In this document: positions 39,285 through 47,493 of the stretch, piece by piece
How the letters are laid out: each line of letters starts with the position of its first letter
Position numbering within the stretch: position 1 is the stretch's first letter
From: Phytohabitans rumicis
GTDB lineage: Bacteria; Actinomycetota; Actinomycetes; Mycobacteriales; Micromonosporaceae
Reading direction: 5' to 3'
NCBI RefSeq assembly: GCF_011764445.1
Contig: NZ_BLPG01000001.1
Span: 8,547,316-8,611,315, forward strand
Length of the DNA: 64,000 bases
The notes under the pieces: generated by a model
Databases searched by the model: none
What the model was told of the DNA's origin: nothing
Seen by the model: only the letters and a program-made list of their open reading frames with translations
Translations under genes and position numbers: made by a program

Positions 39285-40249
39285 TGCGGATCCTGGCCGT
39301 CACCAACCTGTGGCCGGCGCCGGGGAGCTTCCGCGGCGTGTTCGTGGCCGACCAGGTGGCGGGGCTGCGCCGGCTCGGCCACGAGGTGGACGTGGAGGTG
39401 GTGGCGCAGGAGCGCGGCCGCCTGGACTACCTGCTCGCCGCGGGCCGGGTACGCCGGCGCGGCTCCTACGACCTCGTACACGTCCACTATGGACTGACCG
39501 CGCTCGCCTCCCGGTTGGTCGTCGGGGTGCCGCGGATCCTGTCCCTGTACGGCAGCGACGTCAACACGCCGTGGCAGTGGCGGCTCACCCGGCTCTTCGA
39601 CGGCAACCCGGCGGCCCGCGTGTACCCGTCCCGCCGGCTCGCCCTGGCGGCCGGCGACCCGGACGGGGCGATCGTCCCGCCGGGCGTGGACTTCGGCCTG
39701 TTCGCCCCGTTTGACCCGGCGGCGCGGGCGGCGGCACGGGCCGGCTTCGGGTTCGGCCCGGACGAGACCGTGGTGCTCTTCGGCGCCGCCCCGGACAACC
39801 CCGTCAAGGGGTACGACGTCTTCCGGGCGGTCGTGGACCGGCTGGGCGCGCGCACCCTGCTGCTGCCCGCGCCGGGTCAGTCCCGCGCGGGCGTGGTGCC
39901 CAAGTTCGCCGCCGCCGACCTGCTCCTCGTCACCTCCCGGCAGGGCACCGAGAGCGGCCCGCTCGTGGTGAAGGAGGCCGCCGCCATGGGCCTGCCCGTG
40001 GTGAGCGTGGACGTCGGCGACGCCGCCGAGGTGCTGGACGGCGTCACCCCGTCGGCGGTCGTCCCGTTCTCCGGCACGCTCGTGGCGGACCTGGCGGCGG
40101 CGTGCGCGGCGGTGCTCGCGGACGGCCGGCGCGCCGACGGCCGGGAGCGGATCGCCCGCTACGACCAGGAGCAGGCCGTACGCGCCCTGGAGGCGGTGTA
40201 CACGCGGGTGCTGGCCGGTCGGGCGGTGCCGTCCAGGCGGGGCCGGTAG
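39284..40249 (+). CDS. GT4-family glycosyltransferase
   Basis: A 321-residue GT-B enzyme starting at ATG 39284 (TGATG overlap with the aminotransferase). The N-terminal RILAVTNLWPAPGSFRGVFVADQV has the classic loop with PAPGSFRGVF. The C-domain shows VLFGAAPDNPVKGYDVFRAV and the EX7E region GTESGPLVVKEAAAMGLPVV. It is the last gene of the polysaccharide operon. Confidence 0.88.
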   Translation: MRILAVTNLWPAPGSFRGVFVADQVAGLRRLGHEVDVEVVAQERGRLDYLLAAGRVRRRGSYDLVHVHYGLTALASRLVVGVPRILSLYGSDVNTPWQWRLTRLFDGNPAARVYPSRRLALAAGDPDGAIVPPGVDFGLFAPFDPAARAAARAGFGFGPDETVVLFGAAPDNPVKGYDVFRAVVDRLGARTLLLPAPGQSRAGVVPKFAAADLLLVTSRQGTESGPLVVKEAAAMGLPVVSVDVGDAAEVLDGVTPSAVVPFSGTLVADLAAACAAVLADGRRADGRERIARYDQEQAVRALEAVYTRVLAGRAVPSRRGR

Positions 40250-40284
40250 TGTGTCCGCCAGTCACGCCTACCCGGGAGTACTCC

Positions 40285-40953
40285 TTGATCCAGCAGCGGA
40301 CGACCAAGCAGGAGCGGCGGGCCGCCGCCGAGGCAGCGGCAGCCGAGGCGGCCGCGCGGAAGAAGCGCAACCAGGCGTACGCGGGCGCGGGCGCGGGCCT
40401 CGCCGTGGTCGTGCTGCTCGCCGTCGTCTTCTTCGTCGCCCGTAGCGGCGGGGACGAGCCCGCCGCCCCGGTCGGCGCCGCCCCGACGGCCTCCGCTGAG
40501 CCCAGCGCCAGCGCCGCGGAGCCCAGCCCGCCGGCGCCCAGCGCCCCGGCGGCCGACTTCCCGCCCGTGCCGGCCGGCGCCGACCCCGCGCTCAAGACGA
40601 AGCCGGTCGTCAAGGCCGGCACCGGCGAGCTGACCAAGCTCACGGTCACCCCGATCATCAAGGGCACCGGCGCGGCGACCAAGGCCGGCCAGCTCATCAC
40701 CGTCAACTACGTCGGCGTGTCGTACAAGACCGGCGAGGAGTTCGACGCGTCCTGGAACCGGAGCGAGGCGTACTCGTTCCAGGTCGGCGCCAACGAGGTC
40801 ATCCCGGGCTGGGACCAGGGGCTCGTCGGGATCAAGGTCGGCAGCCGCGTGCAGCTCGACATCCCGGCCGACCTGGCGTACGGCGAGAACCCCACCGGCG
40901 GTGAGCCGGCCGGGGCCCTGCGCTTCGTCGTCGACATCCTCGCGGCCCAGTAA
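40285..40953 (+). CDS. membrane-anchored FKBP-type peptidyl-prolyl isomerase
   Basis: About 222 residues from TTG 40285 (GGGAG ribosome-binding site); GTG 40249 is possible, since a TAGTGT-like box precedes it. A basic, Ala-rich N-terminus leads into one membrane helix (AGAGLAVVVLLAVVFFVA), then a ~50-residue Ala/Pro/Ser linker and a C-terminal FKBP domain (NYVGVSYKTGEEFDASWNRS, then VIPGWDQGLVGIKVGSR and PADLAYGENPTGG). The domain is expected outside the membrane, where it would assist folding of exported proteins. Confidence 0.88.
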   Translation: MIQQRTTKQERRAAAEAAAAEAAARKKRNQAYAGAGAGLAVVVLLAVVFFVARSGGDEPAAPVGAAPTASAEPSASAAEPSPPAPSAPAADFPPVPAGADPALKTKPVVKAGTGELTKLTVTPIIKGTGAATKAGQLITVNYVGVSYKTGEEFDASWNRSEAYSFQVGANEVIPGWDQGLVGIKVGSRVQLDIPADLAYGENPTGGEPAGALRFVVDILAAQ

Positions 40954-40956
40954 GCG

Positions 40957-41985
40957 ATGCTGCCCTGGCAGGGTGAGCTCGCCGGCCGGATCGACCACGA
41001 GGTCATCGACTCCGCACTGCTGCGGGACAACCCGCTCGGCGACCCGTACCAGCGGCCGCTGTGGGTCTACACCCCGCCCGGGTACGACGCCGCGCTGGAC
41101 ACCCGCTACCCGGCGGTGTACGTCCTGCAGGGCTACACCGGCCACCTCGCCATGTGGGCGAACCGCTCGGCGTACCGGCAGCCGTTCATCGAGACCGCCG
41201 ACGCGGTGTTCGCCTCCGGCCAAGCGCCCCCGTGCATCGTGGTGTACGTCGACGCCTGGACCACGTACGGCGGCTCCCAGTTCGTCGACTCGCCCGGCAC
41301 CGGCGCGTACCACTCGTACCTGTGCGACGAGGTCGTGCCGTGGGTGGACGCGCGCTACCGCACGATCGCCGACCCGGCCTCGCGCGCCGTCTCCGGCAAG
41401 TCCTCGGGCGGCTTCGGCGCGATGATCACGCCGATGCTGCGGCCGGACCTGTTCGGCGCGTTCGCCACCCACGCCGGCGACGCCCTGTACGAGTACTGCT
41501 ACCTGCCCGAGTTCGGCAAGGCGGTGCGCTACCTGCGGGACTACGGCGGCGACATCGGTTGCTGGTGGCAGGACTTCCGGTCGCGTACCGCCTTCACCAA
41601 GGATGCCGACCATTCGCTGTTGATGCTGCTCGGCTGCGCCGCCTGCTTCTCGGCCGGCGACAACGGGGTGCCCGAGCTGCCGTTCGACCCGCACACCGGC
41701 CAGTTGCGGCCCGACGCGTGGGGGCGCTGGCTCGCCTGGGACCCGGTCCGCATGATCGACCGGTACGCCGACGCGCTCCGCTCCCAGCGGGCGATCTGGA
41801 TCGACGCCGGCACCCGCGACGAGTGGTTCCTGGATCTCGGGGCCGAGGCGTTCCGGGCCGGCCTGGCCCGGATCGGCGTCCCCGACGAGCGGATCCACTT
41901 CGAGCACTTCGACGCCGGCCACGGCGCCATCGATTACCGCTACCCCGTAGCCCTCTCCTGGCTATCCCACCACCTGTCCCGCTAA
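40957..41985 (+). CDS. alpha/beta-hydrolase, esterase D / antigen 85-like
   Basis: A 342-residue protein beginning 3 nt after the FKBP stop. The nucleophile elbow is SGKSSGGFGAM (GxSxG). Likely Asp and His of the triad are in DAGTRDEWFLD and DAGHGAIDYRY. The N-terminal pattern PLWVYTPPGYDAALDTRYPAVYVLQGYTG is typical of the putative esterase family (PF00756). No signal peptide is seen, so a cytoplasmic location is likely. The substrate is unknown. Confidence 0.85.
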   Translation: MLPWQGELAGRIDHEVIDSALLRDNPLGDPYQRPLWVYTPPGYDAALDTRYPAVYVLQGYTGHLAMWANRSAYRQPFIETADAVFASGQAPPCIVVYVDAWTTYGGSQFVDSPGTGAYHSYLCDEVVPWVDARYRTIADPASRAVSGKSSGGFGAMITPMLRPDLFGAFATHAGDALYEYCYLPEFGKAVRYLRDYGGDIGCWWQDFRSRTAFTKDADHSLLMLLGCAACFSAGDNGVPELPFDPHTGQLRPDAWGRWLAWDPVRMIDRYADALRSQRAIWIDAGTRDEWFLDLGAEAFRAGLARIGVPDERIHFEHFDAGHGAIDYRYPVALSWLSHHLSR

Positions 41986-41986
41986 A

Positions 41987-42048
41987 CCCCATGATCAAGG
42001 CGTCCTTCAAGTCGTCATAGTGACTTGAGGGACGCCTTGATCATGGGG
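41987..42048. repeat. 27-bp-stem hairpin (family D, GGCGTCC-TCAAG)
   Basis: CCCCATGATCAAGGCGTCCT (continuing TCAAGTC) pairs with its inverse at 42022-42048, with 26 of 27 matches and an 8-nt loop. It lies between two plus-strand genes and ends 9 nt before ATG 42057. The GGCGTCCCTCAAG part recurs in the hairpin at 53852-53895. Confidence 0.85.
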
Positions 42049-42056
42049 TCACGGGC

Positions 42057-43168
42057 ATGATGGGCATCGTGGATGGTCGAATCCTTGTCATCGGGGGCGG
42101 GATAGCCGGCCTGGCCGTTGCGCAAGCCCTGCGCCAGCGCGATCTGGTGGCCACCGTCGTCGACCGGCTGGCCGGGCCGCCGGACGCGGGCCTGGCGCTC
42201 AACCTCCCCGGCAACGCCGTCCGGGCGCTGGGCGCGCTCGGTCTGGCGGACGATCTGGCCCGGTTGGGCGCGCCGGTGCGGCGGCGGGAGTACCGCAACG
42301 CCCGCGGGCGGGTCCTGTTCGCCGTGGACGAGGACGAATTCTGGGGGAGGACTCCCGGTCCCGGTGTGTGCGCCGCCGGGACCTGCTCGACCTGCTCGGG
42401 CGCGGGCTGCCCGCGGACACCGTGCGGTGGGACACCCCGGTGGCGTCGATCCGGCAGACCCCCGCCGGGGTCGAGGTCGAGGGCGAGAGCTACGCGTTCG
42501 CGGTGGGCGCCGACGGGGTACGCTCCGCGGTCCGCCCGGCCGTGGTCGGCGAGGCCGAGCTGCGTACGTCGCTGCTGTCCACGGCGAGCTGGCGGTTCAT
42601 GGCGCCCAATCCCGGCGTCGACTGCTGGACGGTCTGGTCGAGCGCCGCGGGCGCGTTCCTGCTGATCCCGGTGGACGCCAAGGAGGTCTACGGGTACGCC
42701 TCCGCGCTCCGCGGCGGCACGGTCAGCGCGGATCCGGAGTGGTTGCGGACGACGTTCGCCCGCTTTCCGGATCCGGTGCCCCAGGTCGTCGACGCCGTCC
42801 TCACCGAACAGTCCTCTTTGTACCACTCGCCCGTCGAGGAGGTACGCGTCGACCGCTGGACCAACGGCCGCCTGGTCCTCATCGGCGACGCCGCGCACGC
42901 GACCGCCCCGGTGTGGGCCCAAGGCGCCGCGCTGGCCGTCGAAGACGCCCTCGTCCTCGCCGAACTGCTCGCCACGCACGACGACTGGAGCCGGGTCGGC
43001 CCCGAGTACGAGCGCCGCCGCCGGCCGCGGGTGGACCATGTGCAGGCGATGACCGACCGCCTGTCCAAGACGGCCAGCATGCCCGCGTGGATCAGGGACA
43101 CGATCCTGCCGTTCGTGGGCCCGCGCACCTACCGCGAGACCTACGGCCCTTTGCGATCTCCCCCGTAG
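42057..43168 (+). CDS. FAD-dependent monooxygenase (PHBH fold), single-base frameshift
   Basis: The FAD motif is ILVIGGGIAGLAVAQAL; ATG 42057, ATG 42060 and GTG 42069 are all possible starts. After DEDEFWG the frame breaks, because GGGGGAGG (42343-42350) lacks one G. The next frame resumes EDSRSRCVRRRDLLDLLGRG, then GADGVRSAVRP (DG motif) and LIGDAAHATAPVWAQGAALA (GD motif). The corrected length is 370. The family hydroxylates aromatic or polyketide substrates with NAD(P)H. No pathway partners are adjacent. Confidence 0.85.
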
Positions 43169-43188
43169 GCCGCCCGCCGCGTGCCGTG

Positions 43189-43194
43189 TAGCCT
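43189..43194 (+). promoter_or_regulatory. leaderless-type -10 box (TAGCCT)
   Basis: TAGCCT lies 7 nt before GTG 43202, the start of the discoidin-domain gene, with no ribosome-binding site between. Confidence 0.5.
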
Positions 43195-43201
43195 GCCCGA
43201 C

Positions 43202-44080
43202 GTGACGGACAGCGCTGAGCCGCCCGATTCCGAGCCGGCCGTGGCCTTCGCCAGCCAGCGGGCCGCGTCGCTGCGGGCGATGTTCCCCGCCGGCGCGCGC
43301 ACCCTGTCCGGCGGCACCGCGCCCGTCGACGATGCGCCGGCGCCCGAGCCGGAGCCGGCCGCCGTCCCCGCCACCCGCCGGCGGCGGTGGTGGCTCGGTG
43401 CCGCGATCGCGTGCGCGTTCGCGCTAGGCGCGGCGGCGGGCATCGCGGCCATCCGGACCACGGGCGACGCCAGCGCGTCCGGTCCCACGCAGGACACGTC
43501 CGCGCCGGTCGGCCTCGCGCCGGAAGCCACCGGCCCCACACCGCAGACCCCGGCGCCCAGCGGCCCGCCGACCACCCTTCCGGCCGCGACAGGCACGATC
43601 CAGAGCCCGCCCACGGGTACGTCGACGCCCGGCGCTCCCAGCGTGTCACCGACGACGGCGCGCCCGACCCGGCTGGTGGGGCGGCCCAACCCGTCCCGGG
43701 CCAACCTGGCGCTGCACCGCCCGGCCACCGCCTCCGGCAGCGAGGGCGAGCCATGGCCGCCCGCCGCCGCGGTCGACGGGAAGCCGGACACCCGGTGGAG
43801 CAGTGCGTTCACCGACGGGCAGTGGATCGCCGTGGACCTCGGCGAGGTGTGGACGGTGACCGGGGTACGCCTGCTGTGGGAGCACGCCTACGCGACGCAG
43901 TACCGCGTGGAGGTGTCGACCGACCGCCGGACCTGGTCCACTGTGTACGCCACGAGCGGCGGCGCGGGCGGCACCGTCAGCATCGACGCCGGCCCGGTCG
44001 CGGCCCGGTACGTCCGGGTGAACTGCACCCGCCGTTCGGGCAGCTACGGCTACTCGCTCTTCGAGTTCGAGGTCCACTGA
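43202..44080 (+). CDS. membrane-anchored F5/8-type (discoidin) domain protein
   Basis: A 292-residue protein from GTG 43202. The cytoplasmic N-terminus of about 60 residues ends in a basic patch (TRRRRWWLG), followed by one helix (AAIACAFALGAAAGIAAI). A Pro/Thr/Ser linker of about 80 residues leads to a C-terminal carbohydrate-binding jelly roll (ANLALHRPATASGSEGEPWP, AAVDGKPDTRWSSAFTDGQW, VDLGEVWTVTGVRLLWEHAY). It probably displays a glycan-binding module outside the cell. It is the last gene before the RiPP cluster and shows no sign of belonging to it. Confidence 0.82.
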   Translation: MTDSAEPPDSEPAVAFASQRAASLRAMFPAGARTLSGGTAPVDDAPAPEPEPAAVPATRRRRWWLGAAIACAFALGAAAGIAAIRTTGDASASGPTQDTSAPVGLAPEATGPTPQTPAPSGPPTTLPAATGTIQSPPTGTSTPGAPSVSPTTARPTRLVGRPNPSRANLALHRPATASGSEGEPWPPAAAVDGKPDTRWSSAFTDGQWIAVDLGEVWTVTGVRLLWEHAYATQYRVEVSTDRRTWSTVYATSGGAGGTVSIDAGPVAARYVRVNCTRRSGSYGYSLFEFEVH

Positions 44081-44111
44081 GTCCCTTGGCGCGGTAGCGC
44101 CGGTCCGCGCG

Positions 44112-44193
44112 GTCGATCAAGGGATCCCGCGTCGATCAAGGGCATACGGTCGTGGTTCGGAGATCAAAGCACGGCCATATGCCCTTGATCGAC
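44112..44193. repeat. GATCAAGGGCA nested inverted repeat, copy 5
   Basis: An outer left arm CGATCAAGGGATCCCGCG is followed by core arms GATCAAGGGCATACGGTCGTG and CACGGCCATATGCCCTTGATC. It separates the discoidin gene from the RiPP cluster and could insulate the two transcriptionally. Confidence 0.88.
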
Positions 44194-44388
44194 GGGCAAA
44201 GGGCGGGCGGCGGGCTGGGTATCGCGATCACGGTTAGTGGCTGCGTGGGTACCACGAGTGCTCTGTGGGGTGGGTGGGGCCGCCAATAGCGTCTGGCGTG
44301 ACCACCGGAGCAGGGACCACCGGGTTGCCGCGGATCCATGGTGGTCGCTACCTCGCGGTGGATCCCGGTCCGGAAGGAGGTGGACAAC
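44194..44388 (+). promoter_or_regulatory. upstream region of the RiPP precursor gene
   Basis: This 195-bp stretch holds no gene. It contains an inverted GGATCCA...TGGATCC pair (44332-44338 and 44359-44365), two direct GACCACCGG copies (about 44299 and 44315), and a perfect AAGGAGG Shine-Dalgarno sequence (44374-44380) 8 nt before the precursor ATG. A promoter must lie here or further upstream, but no -10/-35 pair is convincing. Confidence 0.45.
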
Positions 44389-44514
44389 ATGCTGAAGACG
44401 ATCGACCGCATCGAGGAGAAGTACTTCTCGGCCGACGCGACCGTGGCACCGGGTGGCTGGTGCTGCAACTGTAACTGCACCGCGATCATCGACCTGCCGC
44501 TCGACGTCTACTGA
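44389..44514 (+). CDS. azole-modified RiPP (TOMM) precursor peptide
   Basis: A 41-residue peptide with a leader rich in charged residues (MLKTIDRIEEKYFSADATVA) and a C-terminal core beginning after the double glycine at residues 22-23: WCCNCNCTAIIDLPLDVY. Cys25, 26, 28, 30 and Thr31 are natural substrates for cyclodehydration to thiazol(in)es and a methyloxazol(in)e. KYFSADATV resembles the leader FxxxB-type recognition patch. The AAGGAGG ribosome-binding site is the strongest in the cluster, as expected for a highly expressed precursor. CNCTAII is reminiscent of the plantazolicin core CTCTTII. The tail DLPLDVY has no modifiable residue and may be a follower. The ORF is too short for routine gene callers. 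Confidence 0.88.
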   Translation: MLKTIDRIEEKYFSADATVAPGGWCCNCNCTAIIDLPLDVY

Positions 44515-44534
44515 GGACGGTCGGCGTTGTAAAG

Positions 44535-44564
44535 CCCGTTGCCGCGCCCGGGCGCGGCAACGGG
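44535..44564. terminator. perfect 30-bp palindrome between precursor and biosynthetic genes
   Basis: CCCGTTGCCGCGCCC is followed directly by its exact inverse, giving a loop-free 15-bp palindrome 20 nt after the precursor stop. Partial terminators at this position are common in RiPP operons and keep precursor mRNA in excess over enzyme mRNA. The remaining 190 nt to the next start hold no further ORF that I can support. Confidence 0.7.
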
Positions 44565-44757
44565 TCCAGGGCGTGTCCGGCGGACCTTTGTGGGGCTGCG
44601 GCGGGCCCAGACGACGACCAGCGGCACCGATCGAAAGGCCGCATACAACACCGGTATGCGACCTTCCGCCCGGCACCACCGGACGCCGCCTGGACCTCGC
44701 CTCGCACCCACAAGATCCACCAGATACGCCCTAATCTCTCACGGACGGAGAAAGACC

Positions 44758-45831
44758 ATGGCCGAACAGCGGTTCGTGCTCAACCCGTACGTCACCGTCG
44801 TGCGGTGCACCGACGACGAGGTGCTCTACCGGCACGGCGCCCGGTCGGCGTACTCCCGGATGCTCCGCGACGAGGGGCGCCGGCGGGTACTCGGTCCGGT
44901 GCTGGCGGCGTTCGACCGCCCGCGGAGCCGGGCCGAGACGGCGGCCGAGCTGGCCGACCCGGCCGGCGCCACCGAGGTCCTGGACAAGCTCATCGACGAC
45001 GGTGTGCTGGTCGCCGAGGACTCCGCGCTGTCGGCCATGTACCTGCAGATGCTCACCGGCGCGGCGCCGACCGGGCTGGCCGCCGCCACGGTCGGCGTGG
45101 CCGGCCTCGGCGGGATCGGCGGGCAGGTCGCCCGGCAGCTGGCCGCGCTCGGCGCCGGCGCCGTGGTGGGCCTGGACGACCGCCCGGTCGGCGCCGCGGA
45201 CCAGGCGTTCCTGCGCGGCACCATCGGCACGGCGGGGGAGGTCGGCCGGCCGATCGCCGAGGCGTTCGAGCGGGCGACCGTGGCGGCCGGGTTCGACAAC
45301 GTCACTACCCGGCCGCAGTCCATTGAGGACACCGAGGCGCTCGCCGATCTGATCGACGAGGCCGACCTGACGGTGGTGGCGCTGGAGGCGTTCGCGCCGG
45401 GCCTGCTGCACCGGGTCAACGAGCTGGCCGTCGCGGCCGAGAAGCCGTGGCTGCCGGTGTACGCGGACGGCAGCGAGCTGGTCGTCGGCCCGCTCGTCGT
45501 GCCGGGGCGTTCGGCCTGCTACAACGAGTTCGAGATCCAGCACGAGTCGTCCCGCGCGCTGCGCACCGAGTACCTGCTCTACAAGGAGGAGCTGGGCCGC
45601 CGGCCGGCCGGCGACGGGCCGCAGCTGCTGCCGCCGTTCGCGGGCATCGCCGCCTCCTGGGCGGTGTCGGCCGCGCTGCCGTTCCTGGTGGACGGCACCA
45701 GTTTCCTGGTCGGCCGCGCGGTGCGCATCGACTTCGAACGGCTGGAAGTCATCACCGAGCGGGTGCTGCGGCTGCCCCGCTGCCCCGCGTGCGCCGAGCT
45801 GCGACCGGATCTGCGCCACCCCTTCCTGTGA
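44758..45831 (+). CDS. TOMM cyclodehydratase partner (C protein): E1-like, leader-binding
   Basis: A 357-residue protein from ATG 44758 (GGAG ribosome-binding site). Residues 1-90 form a winged-helix-like RiPP recognition element (RFVLNPYVTVVRCTDDEVLY, later ATEVLDKLIDDGVLVAED). An E1/ThiF Rossmann domain follows: GVAGLGGIGGQVARQLAALG (nucleotide loop at 114-122) and Asp140. Near the C-terminus is a zinc-type RLPRCPACAEL. In known TOMM systems this protein binds the leader and presents the core to the YcaO protein; the E1 domain no longer adenylates. Here the YcaO partner is encoded separately at the far end of the operon. Confidence 0.88.
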   Translation: MAEQRFVLNPYVTVVRCTDDEVLYRHGARSAYSRMLRDEGRRRVLGPVLAAFDRPRSRAETAAELADPAGATEVLDKLIDDGVLVAEDSALSAMYLQMLTGAAPTGLAAATVGVAGLGGIGGQVARQLAALGAGAVVGLDDRPVGAADQAFLRGTIGTAGEVGRPIAEAFERATVAAGFDNVTTRPQSIEDTEALADLIDEADLTVVALEAFAPGLLHRVNELAVAAEKPWLPVYADGSELVVGPLVVPGRSACYNEFEIQHESSRALRTEYLLYKEELGRRPAGDGPQLLPPFAGIAASWAVSAALPFLVDGTSFLVGRAVRIDFERLEVITERVLRLPRCPACAELRPDLRHPFL

Positions 45832-45859
45832 AGGCGGCGCCTGCTGTGAAAGGAATGCG

Positions 45860-46636
45860 ATGACCGCGCCCACCCTCGACGACGTGACCCGGCGGCTCCT
45901 GGAGCAGACCCTCGTCCCGTCCCCGAACGTCACCGCCCTCGCCGACCGCAAGGCGTCCGCGTTCACCGAGCGGCTGTCGGCCGGCGACGACGTCGCCGAG
46001 CTCTTCCACGTCAACACGAAGCTGACCCGGCACCAGGCGGACCGGCGGTTCACCGACGCCGAGATCGCCGCGGTGCGCAACTGGTACCTCGAGACCTGCG
46101 GCCGCGTACACGAGGAGGACATGGCGCCGGCCGCGGCGCAAGCGCGCGTCCCGCACGCCGCGCTGCCCGCCCCGGTCGCGTCGGTCCTCGCGCCGTTCGG
46201 GCAGGACGGCCCGCCGGCCCGGCTGCTGTACGCGGTGGATCTGAGCGTGCTGCTGCCGGGCGGCGTATACCGGCAGCTGCCCGGCGCCGGCGAGGTGTGG
46301 CTTGAGCGGCGGCTCAGCTCGGCGGACCGGGACGCGCTGCGCCGGGCCGTGCCCGAGCCGGCCGCCCGGCTGCTCGCCGGCGACGACCCGGTCCTGCTCG
46401 TCACCGGCGTGCCCTGGCGGATGATGCTCTTCAACGGCCCGCGCGGCTACCGGCGGACCCTCATGGAGACCGGCGTCCTGGTGAACCTCCTCGGCGCCCT
46501 CGCCGCCGAGCGCGGCCTGGATCCCCGGCCGGTGTTCGACTTCTACGACGACGAGCTGGACGCCTTGCTGGGTCACGACGGCGTGGAGCACTCGCTGCTC
46601 GCGCTGCTCGTGCTGCGCCGAGGGGAGAAGCCATGA
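45860..46636 (+). CDS. SagB-like nitroreductase-fold protein, divergent copy 1
   Basis: A 258-residue protein. The N-terminal half has no recognisable motif (FHVNTKLTRHQADRRFTDAE). The C-terminal half follows the SagB pattern: LLVTGVPWRMMLFNGPRGYR aligns with the usual R-x3-KYG-RGYR, then LMETGVLVNLLGALAAERGL and EHSLLALLVL. The usual RPSGGA-type flavin segment is not seen. It may be a non-catalytic partner of the adjacent SagB protein or a second oxidase. It ends in an ATGA overlap with that gene. Confidence 0.7.
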   Translation: MTAPTLDDVTRRLLEQTLVPSPNVTALADRKASAFTERLSAGDDVAELFHVNTKLTRHQADRRFTDAEIAAVRNWYLETCGRVHEEDMAPAAAQARVPHAALPAPVASVLAPFGQDGPPARLLYAVDLSVLLPGGVYRQLPGAGEVWLERRLSSADRDALRRAVPEPAARLLAGDDPVLLVTGVPWRMMLFNGPRGYRRTLMETGVLVNLLGALAAERGLDPRPVFDFYDDELDALLGHDGVEHSLLALLVLRRGEKP

Positions 46637-47483
46637 CCAGCGACGAGGTCGACCTCAACGGGCTGCGCCCGGCCGACCTTCCGGCACTGTCCACATTGCT
46701 GGGTACGGTGCGGGTGGCGCCGGATCAGCCGCCGTTGCGGGTACGCGACCTGGTGCACGCGCCGATGCGGTCCGGTGCGCTCTTCGACGGCGCCACCCAC
46801 GCGGAGCTGCTCTACCTGCGCCCGCCGATGCCCCTGCCGGACGTGTCCGGGCTGCCGAGCTTTCCGCTGCCGGCGCCGGACGAGAAGCTCGGCGCCCCGC
46901 TCGACGAGACCATCGAGGAACGCCGTTCGCGGCACCACTTCGGACCGTCCCCAATGTCCTGTGCCACGCTGAGCACGCTGCTGCACCACGCGGCCGGCCT
47001 GCGGGGCTACCAGCCGGCGTACAACACGCGCACGTACCCGTTCCGGCGGGCGCCCTCGGAGGGCGGGCTCGCGCCGGTGGACCTGCTGATGGTCGCCAAC
47101 GACGTATCCGGGCTGCCGCAAGGGCTGTACCTGTACGACCCGGCCGACCACGCCATGGCCCAGTTGGACCGCGGCAACATGCGCGGCAAGCTGACCGAGG
47201 TGGCCCGTACGCGAGCTGGCTGTTCAGCGCGCACGCGGTGTTTCTGATGGTGTGCGACATGAGCCGGGTGGAGTGGAAGTACGGCACCCGCGGCTACCGC
47301 TTCGTGCACGTCGACGTCGGCGTGCTGACCCAGAACCTCTACCTGGTCGGCACCGCGCTCAACCTGACCACCTGCGCGGTGGCCGCGTTCGACGACGAGG
47401 CCACGTGCGAGTTCGCGCGGCTGGACGGGCGGGAGCGGTTCGTGTCGCTGCTGTTCGCCTGCGGCCCGCCGCCGGGATCGTAG
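46633..47483 (+). CDS. SagB-type FMN azoline dehydrogenase, single-base frameshift
   Basis: The first frame gives DETIEERRSRHHFGPSPMSC, LSTLLHHAAGLRG, FRRAPSEGGLAPVDLLMVAN and GLPQGLYLYDPADHAMAQL, the standard SagB/ThcOx flavin-binding order. The frame breaks at about 47201-47209. One G added to GCCCGTACGCG gives ARYASWLFSAHAVFLMVCDM, then RVEWKYGTRGYRFVHVDVG and TQNLYLVGTALNLTTCAVAA. The corrected length is 283. The family oxidises azolines to aromatic azoles with FMN. If the shift were real the cluster would make only azolines. It is coupled to the upstream gene by a 4-nt overlap. Confidence 0.82.
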
Positions 47484-47493
47484 GGGAGGGGCG

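Noticed and set aside
44539..44757. N-terminal extension of the C protein, or a second precursor, between 44539 and 44757
   Set aside because: The upstream codons translate to Arg/Pro-rich low-complexity sequence, the palindrome lies at its beginning, and ATG 44758 has a good ribosome-binding site; no Cys-rich core is encoded.
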